Origin: Streptomyces sp. CB00316
GTDB lineage: Bacteria > Actinomycetota > Actinomycetes > Streptomycetales > Streptomycetaceae
Reading direction: 5' to 3'
DNA: 64,000 nucleotides
NCBI RefSeq assembly: GCF_001905595.1
Contig: NZ_LIXI01000001.1
Location: forward strand, 744,001-808,000
This document shows positions 51,290 to 59,599 of the stretch, in pieces. The notes beneath the pieces are model-generated. The model ran no database searches. It saw only the letters and a list, made by a program, of their open reading frames with translations, and was not told where the DNA came from. The stretch's first letter is position 1, and every line of letters begins with the position of its first letter. The translations under genes and the position numbers were made by a program.

Positions 51290-51438
51290 CGCGATCTACC
51301 TCCCCCTGTGCCCCTCGGCCCCCGGCGCACGGTATTTCACCTGCGCCCCGGCCCCTTCGCGTGATCTGCTGCCCGCGGCCATTGTTCCCCAGCCGTACGG
51401 GCGAGGACAGAGCGGCTCTGAGACCAGGAGTGATGCGA

Positions 51439-51909
51439 GTGACGGAAAACGCGTACGACGTACGGATACGCCCGGCCACGCCCCAGGACGCGGAGGCCGT
51501 CACCGGGGTCTTCCTGGCGTCCCGCGCCGCCGCCATGCCCTATCTGCCCCGGGTCCACAGCGACGAGGACACCCTCGCGTGGATCACCCATGTCGTGCTG
51601 CCCACCAGCACCGCGGTCCGGGTGGCCGAGGGAGCGGGGGGTGAGCTGCTCGGGTTCGCCGTGCTCGCCGGGGACGACGAACTCGACCACCTCTATTTGC
51701 GGCCCGACGCGCTGCGGCACGGGATCGGGAGCCGACTGCTGGCCGAGGTGCGGGAGGCCGCGGGCGGGTCGCTGAAGCTGTACGTGTTCCAGCGCAACGC
51801 CGCCGCCCGAGCCTTCTACGAGCGGCACGGCTTCACCGCCGTCGCGTTCGACGACGGCAGCCGTAACGAGGAGGGCGAGCCGGACGTCCTCTACCGATGG
51901 AGCCCGTGA
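51439..51909 (+). CDS. GNAT-family N-acetyltransferase
   Basis: GTG at 51439 is preferred because AGGAG lies 8 bases upstream; ATG at 51433 leaves only 2 bases. The 156-residue protein is a compact GNAT. The N-terminal strand reads YDVRIRPATPQDAEAVTGVF. The core reads DHLYLRPDALRHGIGSRLLAEVREAAGG, with the RHGIGS acetyl-CoA loop. The C-terminal half reads LKLYVFQRNAAARAFYERHGF. It probably acetylates a small molecule; no partner gene suggests which. Confidence 0.9.
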   Translation: MTENAYDVRIRPATPQDAEAVTGVFLASRAAAMPYLPRVHSDEDTLAWITHVVLPTSTAVRVAEGAGGELLGFAVLAGDDELDHLYLRPDALRHGIGSRLLAEVREAAGGSLKLYVFQRNAAARAFYERHGFTAVAFDDGSRNEEGEPDVLYRWSP

Positions 51910-51927
51910 GCCCGGCGCGGCAGCAGG

Positions 51928-52830
51928 TCAGATGACCGGCGGGCGGCCCAGCCGCGTCATCCGCCACACCGTCGACCAGCGCATCGGCCGCCGCTCGCCG
52001 CACGGGGTGCGCACGCCCTCCGCGAAGCCGCCCGCCCAGGCGCGCAGGCCTTGGGCGTCGCGGGTGCGGGCCAGGGTGAGCAGGGTCCAGGTGCCCAGGT
52101 AGGCCGGGACCAGGGGGAGGGGCAGGTTGCGGCGGGCGAGCCAGACGCGGTTGCGGGCCGTCATCCGGTAGTAGACCGCGTGCCGGGCCGGGCTCGTCTT
52201 CGGGTGCTGGAGCAGCAGCTCGGGGTCGTACTCCACCTTCCAGCCGGCGTCCAGCGCCCGCCAGGCGAGGTCCGTCTCCTCGTGGGTGAAGAAGAACTCC
52301 GCGGGCCACGGACCCGTCTGCGCCAGCATCTTCATGGAGAACGCGTGGCCGCCGCCGAGGAAGGCCGTCACCGGGCCGCCCCGCATCGGGTCACCGGCCC
52401 GCAGCCGCGGCACGTGGCGGCGCTGGGTCTCGCCGTGCTCGTCGGCGATCCGGAAGCCGACGATGCCGAGCCGGTCGTCGGCGGCGAAGTGGTCCCGGAC
52501 CCGGCGGAAGACGTCCTTGCCGACCAGGAGGCCGTCGTCGTCCAGCTCGATGACCACGTCCACGTCACCGATCTCGGCGAGCCTGCGCAGCCCCTCGTTC
52601 CGGCCGCCCGGGCAGCCCAGGTTCTCCGGCAGCTCGATGGTGGTCACCCCGCCGTCGAGGCCCTCCAGGCCGGGGGTGGAGGTGTAGTCCGGGAGCTCCG
52701 TCCCGTTGCCGATGATCACGAGCCGGGTGGGCCGGACGTCCTGCATGGCGACCGACGCCAGCAGCGCCTCGACCGCCTGCGGGCGGTCCCCCATGGTCAC
52801 GATGGATACGCCGATGCGTGGTGCGGACAA
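51928..52830 (-). CDS. GT2-family glycosyltransferase
   Basis: The 300-residue protein has the GT-A fold: GVSIVTMGDRPQAVEALLAS, VIIGNGTE, NLGCPGGRNEGLRRLAE, the metal motif VIELDDDGLL (DxD) and FFTHEETDLAWRALDAGW, with the downstream ED/W acceptor motif. A C-terminal hydrophobic/basic stretch (YLGTWTLLTLARTRD) may associate with the membrane. It resembles rhamnosyl- or galactofuranosyl-like inverting transferases that build cell-surface glycans. Donor and acceptor are unknown. It stands alone between two acetyltransferase genes. Confidence 0.88.
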   Translation of the reverse strand: MSAPRIGVSIVTMGDRPQAVEALLASVAMQDVRPTRLVIIGNGTELPDYTSTPGLEGLDGGVTTIELPENLGCPGGRNEGLRRLAEIGDVDVVIELDDDGLLVGKDVFRRVRDHFAADDRLGIVGFRIADEHGETQRRHVPRLRAGDPMRGGPVTAFLGGGHAFSMKMLAQTGPWPAEFFFTHEETDLAWRALDAGWKVEYDPELLLQHPKTSPARHAVYYRMTARNRVWLARRNLPLPLVPAYLGTWTLLTLARTRDAQGLRAWAGGFAEGVRTPCGERRPMRWSTVWRMTRLGRPPVI

Positions 52831-52906
52831 GTTCGGTACTCCTGGAGCTCGGCTGCCGTGCGGCTGCTGGTCGGCAGCGGTGCCCGCGATCGTAACGCCT
52901 CGGTGT

Positions 52907-53608
52907 TCAGTGCGTGGTTACCGCCTGGCCATCCACCGGCCCGTAGCTGTTCAGGAGTCCGTACACGGCCATGTCCCGGCGCTCGTCGCCCACCTGCTGC
53001 CAGCCGCGCAGCAGGCCCTCGTGCCGGTAGCCGACGTCCACGGCGATCCGGGCGGACGCGGTGTTCCACGGCTCGATGAAGAGCTGGAGACGGGGGACAC
53101 CGAGGTCACGCAGGGCCCATCCCGTCACCGTACGCAACGCGGCGCGGGTGACGCCCTGGCCGCGCCCGGAGGCGACCATCCAGTACCCGATCGACGCCCG
53201 GCCCTCCGGCAGGTCGTGCAGCCAGAGCCCGATGGCGCCCACCGGGCGCCGGTCCCGGGAGCGGACGATGGCGAACGGGTACCCGGCACCCCTGGCAGCC
53301 CGGTCCCACTGCCTGCGGACGAACTCCTCGGCGGCCTTGTCCGAGTAGCGCGACGGGACCGTCGTGATGAGGGGGATGTACGGGTCCTGCGCGGCCTCGC
53401 GGATCAGGGGCAGGTCGCTCATCTCCCAGGGGCGCAGGACGAATTCCGGGCCCGCGGACATGCTCGGGACGGTCAGCGGACCGGGGCCGGGCGGGGCGTC
53501 CGCGTCGGTGCCCGGCCGGGCGTCCGCGTCCGGGGCGGTGCCGGGGCTGGTGTCGCGTACGGGTCCGGTGCCGGGGCCGGGCTGGGGATCAGGCGCGGGG
53601 GCGGCCAT
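52907..53608 (-). CDS. RimJ/RimL-like GNAT acetyltransferase with low-complexity N-terminus
   Basis: ATG at 53608 has GGGAGG upstream and gives 233 residues, of which the first ~49 are Pro/Gly/Asp/Ala-rich. An internal ATG at 53461 (MSAGPEFVLRPWEMSDL) would give the bare domain but lacks a good ribosome binding site. The GNAT domain has FAIVRSRDRRPVGAIGLWL, ASIGYWMVASGRGQGVTRAAL with the GRGQG loop, and LFIEPWNTASARIAVDVGY as in RimJ/RimL alanine acetyltransferases. It may acetylate a protein N-terminus or an antibiotic. Confidence 0.85.
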   Translation of the reverse strand: MAAPAPDPQPGPGTGPVRDTSPGTAPDADARPGTDADAPPGPGPLTVPSMSAGPEFVLRPWEMSDLPLIREAAQDPYIPLITTVPSRYSDKAAEEFVRRQWDRAARGAGYPFAIVRSRDRRPVGAIGLWLHDLPEGRASIGYWMVASGRGQGVTRAALRTVTGWALRDLGVPRLQLFIEPWNTASARIAVDVGYRHEGLLRGWQQVGDERRDMAVYGLLNSYGPVDGQAVTTH

Positions 53609-53692
53609 GTCCGCATCCTCCCGCGATCGGGCCGGTTCCGCCCGTCGGCCACGAGCGTGCCCTGTGCCCTGGTACCCCTCACCGTCGGCGCC

Positions 53693-55165
53693 TCACTCCT
53701 TGCCCTGCGCCCCGCCCTGGTCCCGTACCGCCAGGAAGTGGCCCGCGAGCAGGGCGCCCGCCAGGACCAGCGCCGCGTTGACGAGCACGGCCGCCGAGAC
53801 GCCGGACAGCACCGCCTCCGGCCCGGTCAGGCCCCCCGTCCAGGCCGTGACCACCGCGCTCATCACCGGGATGCCGAGGGCGATGCCGACCTGCTGGGTC
53901 ATCGTCGCCAGCCCGGTGGCCCGGCCCTGCTCCTCGTCCGGCAGCCCCGAGGTGGCCGTGACCATGAAGCCGACGATCATCAGCATGTTGCCCACGCCAC
54001 CGATGAAGGTGGCCGCCAGCAGCAGCCAGATCCAGGCGCCGGAGGTGCCGAGTGCCACCAGCGAGAGGGTGGCGGCGGCCTGGACGACCCCGCCGGTCAC
54101 GATCGCGCGCCGGTTGCCGAACCGGCCCACCGCCCGTCCGCCGAGCACACCGCCCACGACCGTGCCGATGCCGAGGACGCCGAAGGCGAGGCCGGTGGCG
54201 AGCGGGGAGTAGCCGAGGATCTCCTGGAGGTAGAGGGTCAGCAGGAAGACCAGCGAGGTCTCGGTGGCGAAGGCGATCAGCCCGGCCGCGTTGCCCCATA
54301 CGACGCTGCGCCGCTTCAGGATGTGCATCGGGACGAGCGGGGCCGCCGCCCGCTGCTCGATGCGGACGAAGGCGACCAAAAGTACGGTCCCGGCTGCGAG
54401 CGAGGCCAGCGTGGCGGGGGCGGTCCAGCCGGTCTCGCCGGCCCGGGTGAGACCGAGGACGAGCAGCAGCAACCCGCCGGTGACGGTGACCGCGCCCGGC
54501 ACGTCCAGCTTCGGGCGCCGCTCCGGCCGGCTGTCGGTGATCGCGGACGGGGCGAGGATCACGACCAGGGCCGCGACCGGTACGTTGACGAAGAAGGCCC
54601 AGCGCCAGGAGAGCAGGTCGGTCAGGAGGCCCCCGAGGATCGCCCCGGCGGTGAACCCGGCTGACATCAGGGCCCCGTTGAGCCCCAGCGCCCGCTCCCG
54701 CAGCGGCCCTTCACCGAACGCGGTGGTCAGCAGCGCGAGCCCGGCCGGGGTGACGGCCGCGGTGGCCAGCCCTTGCAGCACCCGGGCGGTCAGCAGCACC
54801 TCGGGCGAGGTCGCGAGACCGCCGAGCGCGGACGAGAGACCGAGGACGACCATGCCGCCGACGAACAGGTTCTTACGGCCGACGAGGTCGGCGACGCGGC
54901 CGAAGAGCAGGGTGAACCCGGCGGCGGCGAGCGCGAAGGACGTGGCGATCCACTGGAGGTGGGCGAGGGAGAAGCCGAGCCCTTCCCCGACGACGGGCAG
55001 CGCCACGTTCAGGATCGAGAAGTCCACCGCGATCATGAACTGGGAGCCGAGCAACAGGGCCAGCACGAGTCTCTGGCGGCTCGTCATGCGAGGGCCGGAG
55101 GCGGCAGGGGGGGAGGAGGGGACAGAGGGCGGAGCGGCGTCAGGTGCCGGTACGGGTACGGACAT
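53693..55165 (-). CDS. DHA2-family MFS drug exporter
   Basis: ATG at 55165 (MSVPVPAPD) follows AGGAAGG; the ATG at 55201 lacks a site. The 490-residue protein has 14 helices, the family motif AVDFSILNVALPVVGEGL and GRVADLVGRKNL. The middle and C-terminal halves contain the DHA2 signature LLSWRWAFFVNVPVA. It probably exports toxic compounds by proton antiport. The divergent TetR gene at 55284 and a shared operator in between indicate local, substrate-induced control. Confidence 0.92.
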   Translation of the reverse strand: MSVPVPAPDAAPPSVPSSPPAASGPRMTSRQRLVLALLLGSQFMIAVDFSILNVALPVVGEGLGFSLAHLQWIATSFALAAAGFTLLFGRVADLVGRKNLFVGGMVVLGLSSALGGLATSPEVLLTARVLQGLATAAVTPAGLALLTTAFGEGPLRERALGLNGALMSAGFTAGAILGGLLTDLLSWRWAFFVNVPVAALVVILAPSAITDSRPERRPKLDVPGAVTVTGGLLLLVLGLTRAGETGWTAPATLASLAAGTVLLVAFVRIEQRAAAPLVPMHILKRRSVVWGNAAGLIAFATETSLVFLLTLYLQEILGYSPLATGLAFGVLGIGTVVGGVLGGRAVGRFGNRRAIVTGGVVQAAATLSLVALGTSGAWIWLLLAATFIGGVGNMLMIVGFMVTATSGLPDEEQGRATGLATMTQQVGIALGIPVMSAVVTAWTGGLTGPEAVLSGVSAAVLVNAALVLAGALLAGHFLAVRDQGGAQGKE

Positions 55166-55207
55166 GGCAAGGGCGCCTTCCTGAAGCGGGGCAGAGGACA
55201 TGAGGCT

Positions 55208-55231
55208 CTAACGGTTCTGTGGTTCCGTTAG
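55208..55231. promoter_or_regulatory. TetR-type operator between exporter and regulator
   Basis: CTAACGG and CCGTTAG form an inverted repeat separated by 10 bases (55208-55231), and the arm AACGGTTC recurs inverted as GAACCGTT at 55275-55282 next to the TetR start. The arrangement fits repression of both divergent promoters by the TetR protein encoded at 55284. Confidence 0.65.
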
Positions 55232-55283
55232 GGTGGCGTCACGGTAGCAGGAGGAGAGGCATTAATGGAACTGGAGAACCGTT

Positions 55284-55922
55284 ATGGCGTCTGAAGGTGC
55301 CGACGGCGACATGGTCGTCGACGGGGGCGAACCGGGCACCGTGCGCCCCGGCGGCCGCACCGCCCGGGTGCGGGAAGCCGTGTTGCGCGCGGCCGGTGAC
55401 GCGCTGGCCCGGGACGGCTTCGACCGGCTCGACCTGGCCGACGTCGCCCGTCGCGCCGGGGTCGGCAAGACGACCGTCTACCGCCGCTGGTCCACCCCCG
55501 CCGGGCTGGTCGCCGACCTGCTCACGGACATGGCGGAGCAGTCCCTGCCGCGCACCGACACCGGATCGCTGGCCGAGGATCTCCGGGCCAACGCCCGCCT
55601 CGTCGTCCGGACGCTGACCGATCCCCGTCAGGGGGCTCTCTTCGCGGCCGTCATCGCGGCCGCCACCTGCGATCCGCGGGCCGCCGAGGCCCTCCACCGC
55701 TTCTACGCGGTACGCATCGGGGAGTGGTCGGGCTGTGTCGAGGCGGCCGTCGCGCGCGGCGAGCTGCCCGCGGGGACGGATCCGGGCGAGGTGGTCGCTG
55801 CCGTCTCGGCGCCGCTGTACTACCGGCTGCTGGCCAGCGGTGCCCCCCTGGACGAGGCCGCCGCCGACCGTGCCGCCGACGCTGCGGCCGCCGCCGCCCG
55901 GGCCGGGGTCTTCGTTCGGTGA
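55284..55922 (+). CDS. TetR/AcrR-family regulator
   Basis: ATG at 55284 has GGAG 8 bases upstream. The 212-residue protein has the TetR helix-turn-helix (~30-75): AVLRAAGDALARDGFDRLDL, ADVARRAGVGKTTVYRRWST. The C-terminal ligand domain (~85-212) is helical and Ala-rich, ending AAAAARAGVFVR. It sits divergently from the DHA2 exporter, so it probably represses that exporter until a drug-like ligand binds. The intergenic palindromes are its likely targets. Confidence 0.92.
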   Translation: MASEGADGDMVVDGGEPGTVRPGGRTARVREAVLRAAGDALARDGFDRLDLADVARRAGVGKTTVYRRWSTPAGLVADLLTDMAEQSLPRTDTGSLAEDLRANARLVVRTLTDPRQGALFAAVIAAATCDPRAAEALHRFYAVRIGEWSGCVEAAVARGELPAGTDPGEVVAAVSAPLYYRLLASGAPLDEAAADRAADAAAAAARAGVFVR

Positions 55923-55989
55923 GGGCCGCGGAAGCCCCGGTCGGCGACCGGCTTCACGGTGCCCGGAGGGGCGTCGATAAGGTGCTGGA

Positions 55990-57015
55990 ATGATATTCAG
56001 CAAGGCCGGGTTCGGGGGAGCGGTCGCGGACTTCGAGGCCGCGGTGGTGGCCCAGGACGCGAAACGGTCCGGCAAGGCGTTCGTCCGGCTGCAGGAGACC
56101 TTCGGGCAGGCCAAGGAGGCCGAGCTGCTGGACGGCGGGCCGCGCCTCGCCGCCGTACTGGAGCAGGTCCCGCCGGGCCCCCGTGCCGTCGTCGCCGTCC
56201 TCGTCGGGGCCTGCGTGGAGCGCGGCGCGGACGCCGAGCGCTGCGCCCCGGGCGTACGGGCCGGGCTGCGGGCGGCACTTGAGGCGGCCGCTGCCTTCGC
56301 CGAGGCGTGGGCGGCGACCGGCGGCGGTCCGTTTCCCGCGCCGGACGCCGGTGAGCCGGGCGAGGAGATCGCCGGGAGGGCGGGGTCCGACGCGGCGGTC
56401 GGCTGGTGGACGCTGCCCCAGTGGGAGATGGCGGCCGTCGCCCTGCTGAACCACCGGGCCGTACGCGCCGGGGCCGGCGGCGACCGGGACGAGCTGCTGC
56501 GGCTGCTCACCGCCGTGGAACAGGCGTCCGGACGGCAGTTCAGGTCCCTCGGCCACGCCCTCCAGGTGCTGGACGACGAACCGCTCGTCGCCCTCCACCG
56601 GCCCAGCGGCACCGGCTACGCCCTGCGGTTCTTCGGCATCGGCGACAACTTCCAGCTGCACACCCTGCTCGCCGACGCGCTCATAGGCGGCGGCCATGTG
56701 GCGGGCCACGCACCCTCGCCGCAGGAGGTCGCCGTCTGCCGGGAGACCCCGGGGCAGGTGGACACCGTGGGCGCCTTCGACCTGACCGCCCCGGACGGCG
56801 GCCGGCTCTGGAACGAGGGGGCCCCGGCGGACATCCCCGTGGTCGACGGCGTACGCCTGCTGGTGCTGGACGAGCCGTCCTACCGGCGGTCCTGGCCCGC
56901 GGGCCGCTTCTTCCCGGGCATGCGCGGTGACGTCATCCTGGAACGCCCCTTCGGACCGGAGGAGACGGAGCGCTGGTTCGCCCACGTCTCCCCGGTCAAG
57001 GAGCTCACCGGCTGA
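55990..57015 (+). CDS. Hypothetical protein
   Basis: ATG at 55990 follows AAGGTGCTGGA. The 341-residue product is soluble with an Ala-rich helical first half (~1-150). The second half has VGWWTLPQWEMAAVALLNH, FFGIGDNFQLHTLLADALIGGG, DVILERPFG and ERWFAHVSPVKELTG. No signal peptide, membrane segment or catalytic motif is recognised, and I cannot assign a family. Codon use is like the neighbours. It is convergent with the PhzF-like gene. Confidence 0.7.
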   Translation: MIFSKAGFGGAVADFEAAVVAQDAKRSGKAFVRLQETFGQAKEAELLDGGPRLAAVLEQVPPGPRAVVAVLVGACVERGADAERCAPGVRAGLRAALEAAAAFAEAWAATGGGPFPAPDAGEPGEEIAGRAGSDAAVGWWTLPQWEMAAVALLNHRAVRAGAGGDRDELLRLLTAVEQASGRQFRSLGHALQVLDDEPLVALHRPSGTGYALRFFGIGDNFQLHTLLADALIGGGHVAGHAPSPQEVAVCRETPGQVDTVGAFDLTAPDGGRLWNEGAPADIPVVDGVRLLVLDEPSYRRSWPAGRFFPGMRGDVILERPFGPEETERWFAHVSPVKELTG

Positions 57016-57066
57016 CCCATCCTCCCGGGGGGGCAGGGCCTATCCGGCCCTGATCCGCCGGACGCC

Positions 57067-57927
57067 CTAGCCGATCCGTGCCCCACTCCCGGCGACCCGC
57101 ACCCGGTCGTCCCCGGCGCGCAGCTCCACCGTGAGGGTGCCGGGGCGGCCCATGTCCACGCCCTGGTGCAGGGTCAGGACGGCGGCCTCCGGGACGAGCC
57201 CCAGCTCGCGTACGTACGCGCCGAACGCGGCCGCCGCGGCGCCGGTCGCCGGGTCCTCGACCACCCCGCCCACCGGGAACGGGTCCCGGACGTGGAAGAC
57301 CTCCGGCGCCTCGCGCCACACCAGTTGCAGGGTCGTCAGGTCGAGCCGGCGCATCAGCGCCTCCAGCCGGACGAAGTCGTACGCGAGGTCCGCGAGCCGC
57401 TCACGGGTCGCGGCGGCCACCACCAGGTGGCGGGCGCCCGCGTAGGCGATCCGGGGTGGCAGGGCGGCGTCGAGATCGGTGGCCGGCCAGTTCAGGGCCG
57501 CCAGTGCCTCCGTGAGGTCCGCGGCGCCGATCTCCGTGACGTGCGGGACCACGCTGGTCAGGGTGGCTCGCAGCTCGCCGCCCTCCCGGACGACGGTGAC
57601 CGGCACCTGGCCTGCGGCCGTGGCGAACTCCAGCGCGCCCGGTCCGTCCCGCTCGGCCAGCGCGACGGCGGTGGCGACCGTGGCGTGGCCGCAGAACGGC
57701 ACCTCGGCCCTGGGGCTGAAGTAGCGGATCGTGTAAGCGCCTTCGCCGGTCCGCTCCGTGAGGAACGCCGTCTCGCTGTAGCCCAGCTCCGCCGCGACGG
57801 CGAGCATCCGCTCCTCGTCCAGCCCCGACGCGTCCAGGACGACCCCTGCGGGGTTTCCGCCCTCGGGGTCGGCGGAGAAGGCGGTGTAGCGAAGGACCTC
57901 GGGGCGGTGGCCGTGATCAGGTGTCAT
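57067..57927 (-). CDS. PhzF-family isomerase/epimerase-like protein
   Basis: ATG at 57927 (MTPDHGHRPEVLRYTAFS) is preferred to 57939. The 286-residue protein has the PhzF fold signature: GGNPAGVVLDASGL near the start, LGYSETAFL with the conserved catalytic Glu, and TIRYFSPRAEVPFCGHATVATA. The second half has VEDPATGAAAAAFGAYV and LHQGVDMGRPGTL. Family members act as proton-transferring isomerases or epimerases; only a few make phenazines. No other phenazine genes are present, so a primary-metabolic or unknown substrate is likely. Confidence 0.92.
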   Translation of the reverse strand: MTPDHGHRPEVLRYTAFSADPEGGNPAGVVLDASGLDEERMLAVAAELGYSETAFLTERTGEGAYTIRYFSPRAEVPFCGHATVATAVALAERDGPGALEFATAAGQVPVTVVREGGELRATLTSVVPHVTEIGAADLTEALAALNWPATDLDAALPPRIAYAGARHLVVAAATRERLADLAYDFVRLEALMRRLDLTTLQLVWREAPEVFHVRDPFPVGGVVEDPATGAAAAAFGAYVRELGLVPEAAVLTLHQGVDMGRPGTLTVELRAGDDRVRVAGSGARIG

Positions 57928-58047
57928 GGAGCAGTCCAACCCTGTCGCCGCTCACGGCATTCCCGCCCGGCTCCTCGCCGTACGGCTGCCGCAGCCCCCC
58001 CGCACCGCGGCAGCCCCCATCAGCACGACGACCGGTGCGGCGACCGG

Positions 58048-58527
58048 TCAGTGGCAGTTCTTGATGCCCTTGTTCGCCGCGGTCGACTTCCCCCAGGAGC
58101 AGGAGTCCTGGAGCTTGCCACTCGGCTTGATCAGCCGGGCCTTGTCGCCGGTGTTGTTCCACACGTACGAGCCCCGGTTCCAGTGCACGGTGCCCGCGAC
58201 GTCCTTGCCCTTGCCGGTGCGGACCTTGACGGTCTTGCCCGCACCGATCGTGTAGCTGCCGAAGGTGTAGGTGTAGCCGGTGTTGTCCTTCACCTTGTAG
58301 CCCTTGAGCTGGACCTTCTTCTTGCCGTTGTTGTGGATGTTCACCCACTCGGCGTTGAGCGACTTCTGCGACCGGTCGTCCTTGCCGGGACCGTCGTACT
58401 GGATGATGCCGAAGTGCAGCCCGCCCTGGTGGGCGGCCGCCGAGGCCGGTGCTGCCGTGGCGAGGAGCGAGCCGGCCAGGGCGGTGGCGGCGGCCAGGGC
58501 GATCGGCGCAGCGGTGCGTATGCGCAT
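58048..58527 (-). CDS. Secreted lamin-tail-domain protein
   Basis: ATG at 58527 (MRIRTAAPIALAAATA) follows GAAGGAA. The 159-residue product has a signal peptide (1-~30, cleaved near ASA-A). The mature domain is an LTD (lamin-tail) fold: LNAEWVNIHNNGKKKVQLKG, NTGYTYTFGSYTIGAGKTVK, SYVWNNTGDKARLIKPSG. Two cysteines at the end (CSWGKSTAANKGIKNC) may form a disulfide. LTD proteins are extracellular in Streptomyces and often accompany nucleases or cell-wall functions; its own role is unknown. It is monocistronic. Confidence 0.88.
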   Translation of the reverse strand: MRIRTAAPIALAAATALAGSLLATAAPASAAAHQGGLHFGIIQYDGPGKDDRSQKSLNAEWVNIHNNGKKKVQLKGYKVKDNTGYTYTFGSYTIGAGKTVKVRTGKGKDVAGTVHWNRGSYVWNNTGDKARLIKPSGKLQDSCSWGKSTAANKGIKNCH

Positions 58528-58690
58528 GCGGTGTTCCTTCTGTGTCGTTCCGGTGAAGGTGTAACGAGATGCGATCATACGGTCAATGCGCGCTTCCTCA
58601 TCCGGGAGTGGGAAAATCGTCAAAGTCGGTCGGCTGAAGCCAAGTTCGGAAAGGAATGATCACGTCCGAAGCGTCATCCGGCGGTGCTCC

Positions 58691-59446
58691 TCAGCCTCGT
58701 CCCACGTACGGCATGTTCGTCGCCACCACCGTCAGGAACGGGATGTTCGCCTCCAGCGGCAGCTCCGCCATGTGCACCACGGTCCGCGCCACATCGGCCG
58801 CCGCCATCACCGGCTCCACGGCCAGTTCGCCGTTCGCCTGGAGGATGCCGGTCTGCATCCGCTCGGTCATCTCGGTCGCCGCGTTGCCGATGTCGATCTG
58901 ACCGCAGGCGATCCGGTACGGGCGCCCGTCCAGCGACAGCGACTTCGTCAGCCCGGTGATCGCGTGCTTGGTCGCCGTGTAGGCGACCGAGTGCGGGCGC
59001 GGCGCGTGGGCGGAGATCGAGCCGTTGTTGATGATCCGGCCGCCCCGCGGGTCCTGCTCCTTCATCAGCCGGTACGCCGCCTGCGCGCAGAGGAACGCCC
59101 CCGTCAGGTTCACGTCCACCACGGCCCGCCAGTCCGCCGCGGTGAGGTCTTCCAGCGGCACGCCGCCGGGGCCGAACGTGCCCGCGTTGTTGAACAGCAG
59201 GTCCAGCCGGCCGAAGCGCTCCCGTACGGCGGCGAAGAGCGCGCCGACCTCGTTCTCGTCGGTCACGTCCGTGGTGACGCACAGCGCGTCCGGGGCTCCG
59301 GCCGCCGCGGCCGTCTCCGCCAGCGGTTCCGCCCGCCGCCCCGCCAGCGCGAGCGACCACCCCGCGCCCGCGAGGGCGAGCGCGACGGCCCGCCCGATGC
59401 CCGATCCGGCTCCCGTGACCACAGCGACTCGTCGATCAGTGTTCAT
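58691..59446 (-). CDS. Short-chain dehydrogenase/reductase
   Basis: ATG at 59446 ([18 protein letters not shown]) gives 251 residues. [17 protein letters not shown] binds NAD(P), NNAG lies near 88, and the catalytic triad is in [22 protein letters not shown]. The C-terminal part has [20 protein letters not shown], where the usual PG motif is GQ. The substrate is unknown. The arginines after the nucleotide motif (AGRRAEPL) favour NADP. It is divergent from the PhoD gene. Confidence 0.9.
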   Translation of the reverse strand: MNTDRRVAVVTGAGSGIGRAVALALAGAGWSLALAGRRAEPLAETAAAAGAPDALCVTTDVTDENEVGALFAAVRERFGRLDLLFNNAGTFGPGGVPLEDLTAADWRAVVDVNLTGAFLCAQAAYRLMKEQDPRGGRIINNGSISAHAPRPHSVAYTATKHAITGLTKSLSLDGRPYRIACGQIDIGNAATEMTERMQTGILQANGELAVEPVMAAADVARTVVHMAELPLEANIPFLTVVATNMPYVGRG

Positions 59447-59599
59447 GGCCCGGCAGCGTACGGGAGAGGTCGGTGCACAGGGCACGCGGTGCTCATCGAC
59501 CCGCCATGCGGATGTTGTGCACGCGACAACGGCGCGTCGTGCGCCGTCGGTGCGCTGGATTCCGACAGCATCCGGCAGCATCCGGCAAGCGAGGGGCAT

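Noticed and set aside
57067..57927. Phenazine biosynthesis locus
   Set aside because: Only a PhzF-family protein is present; PhzF homologues are common outside phenazine pathways and no phzA-E/G genes are nearby.
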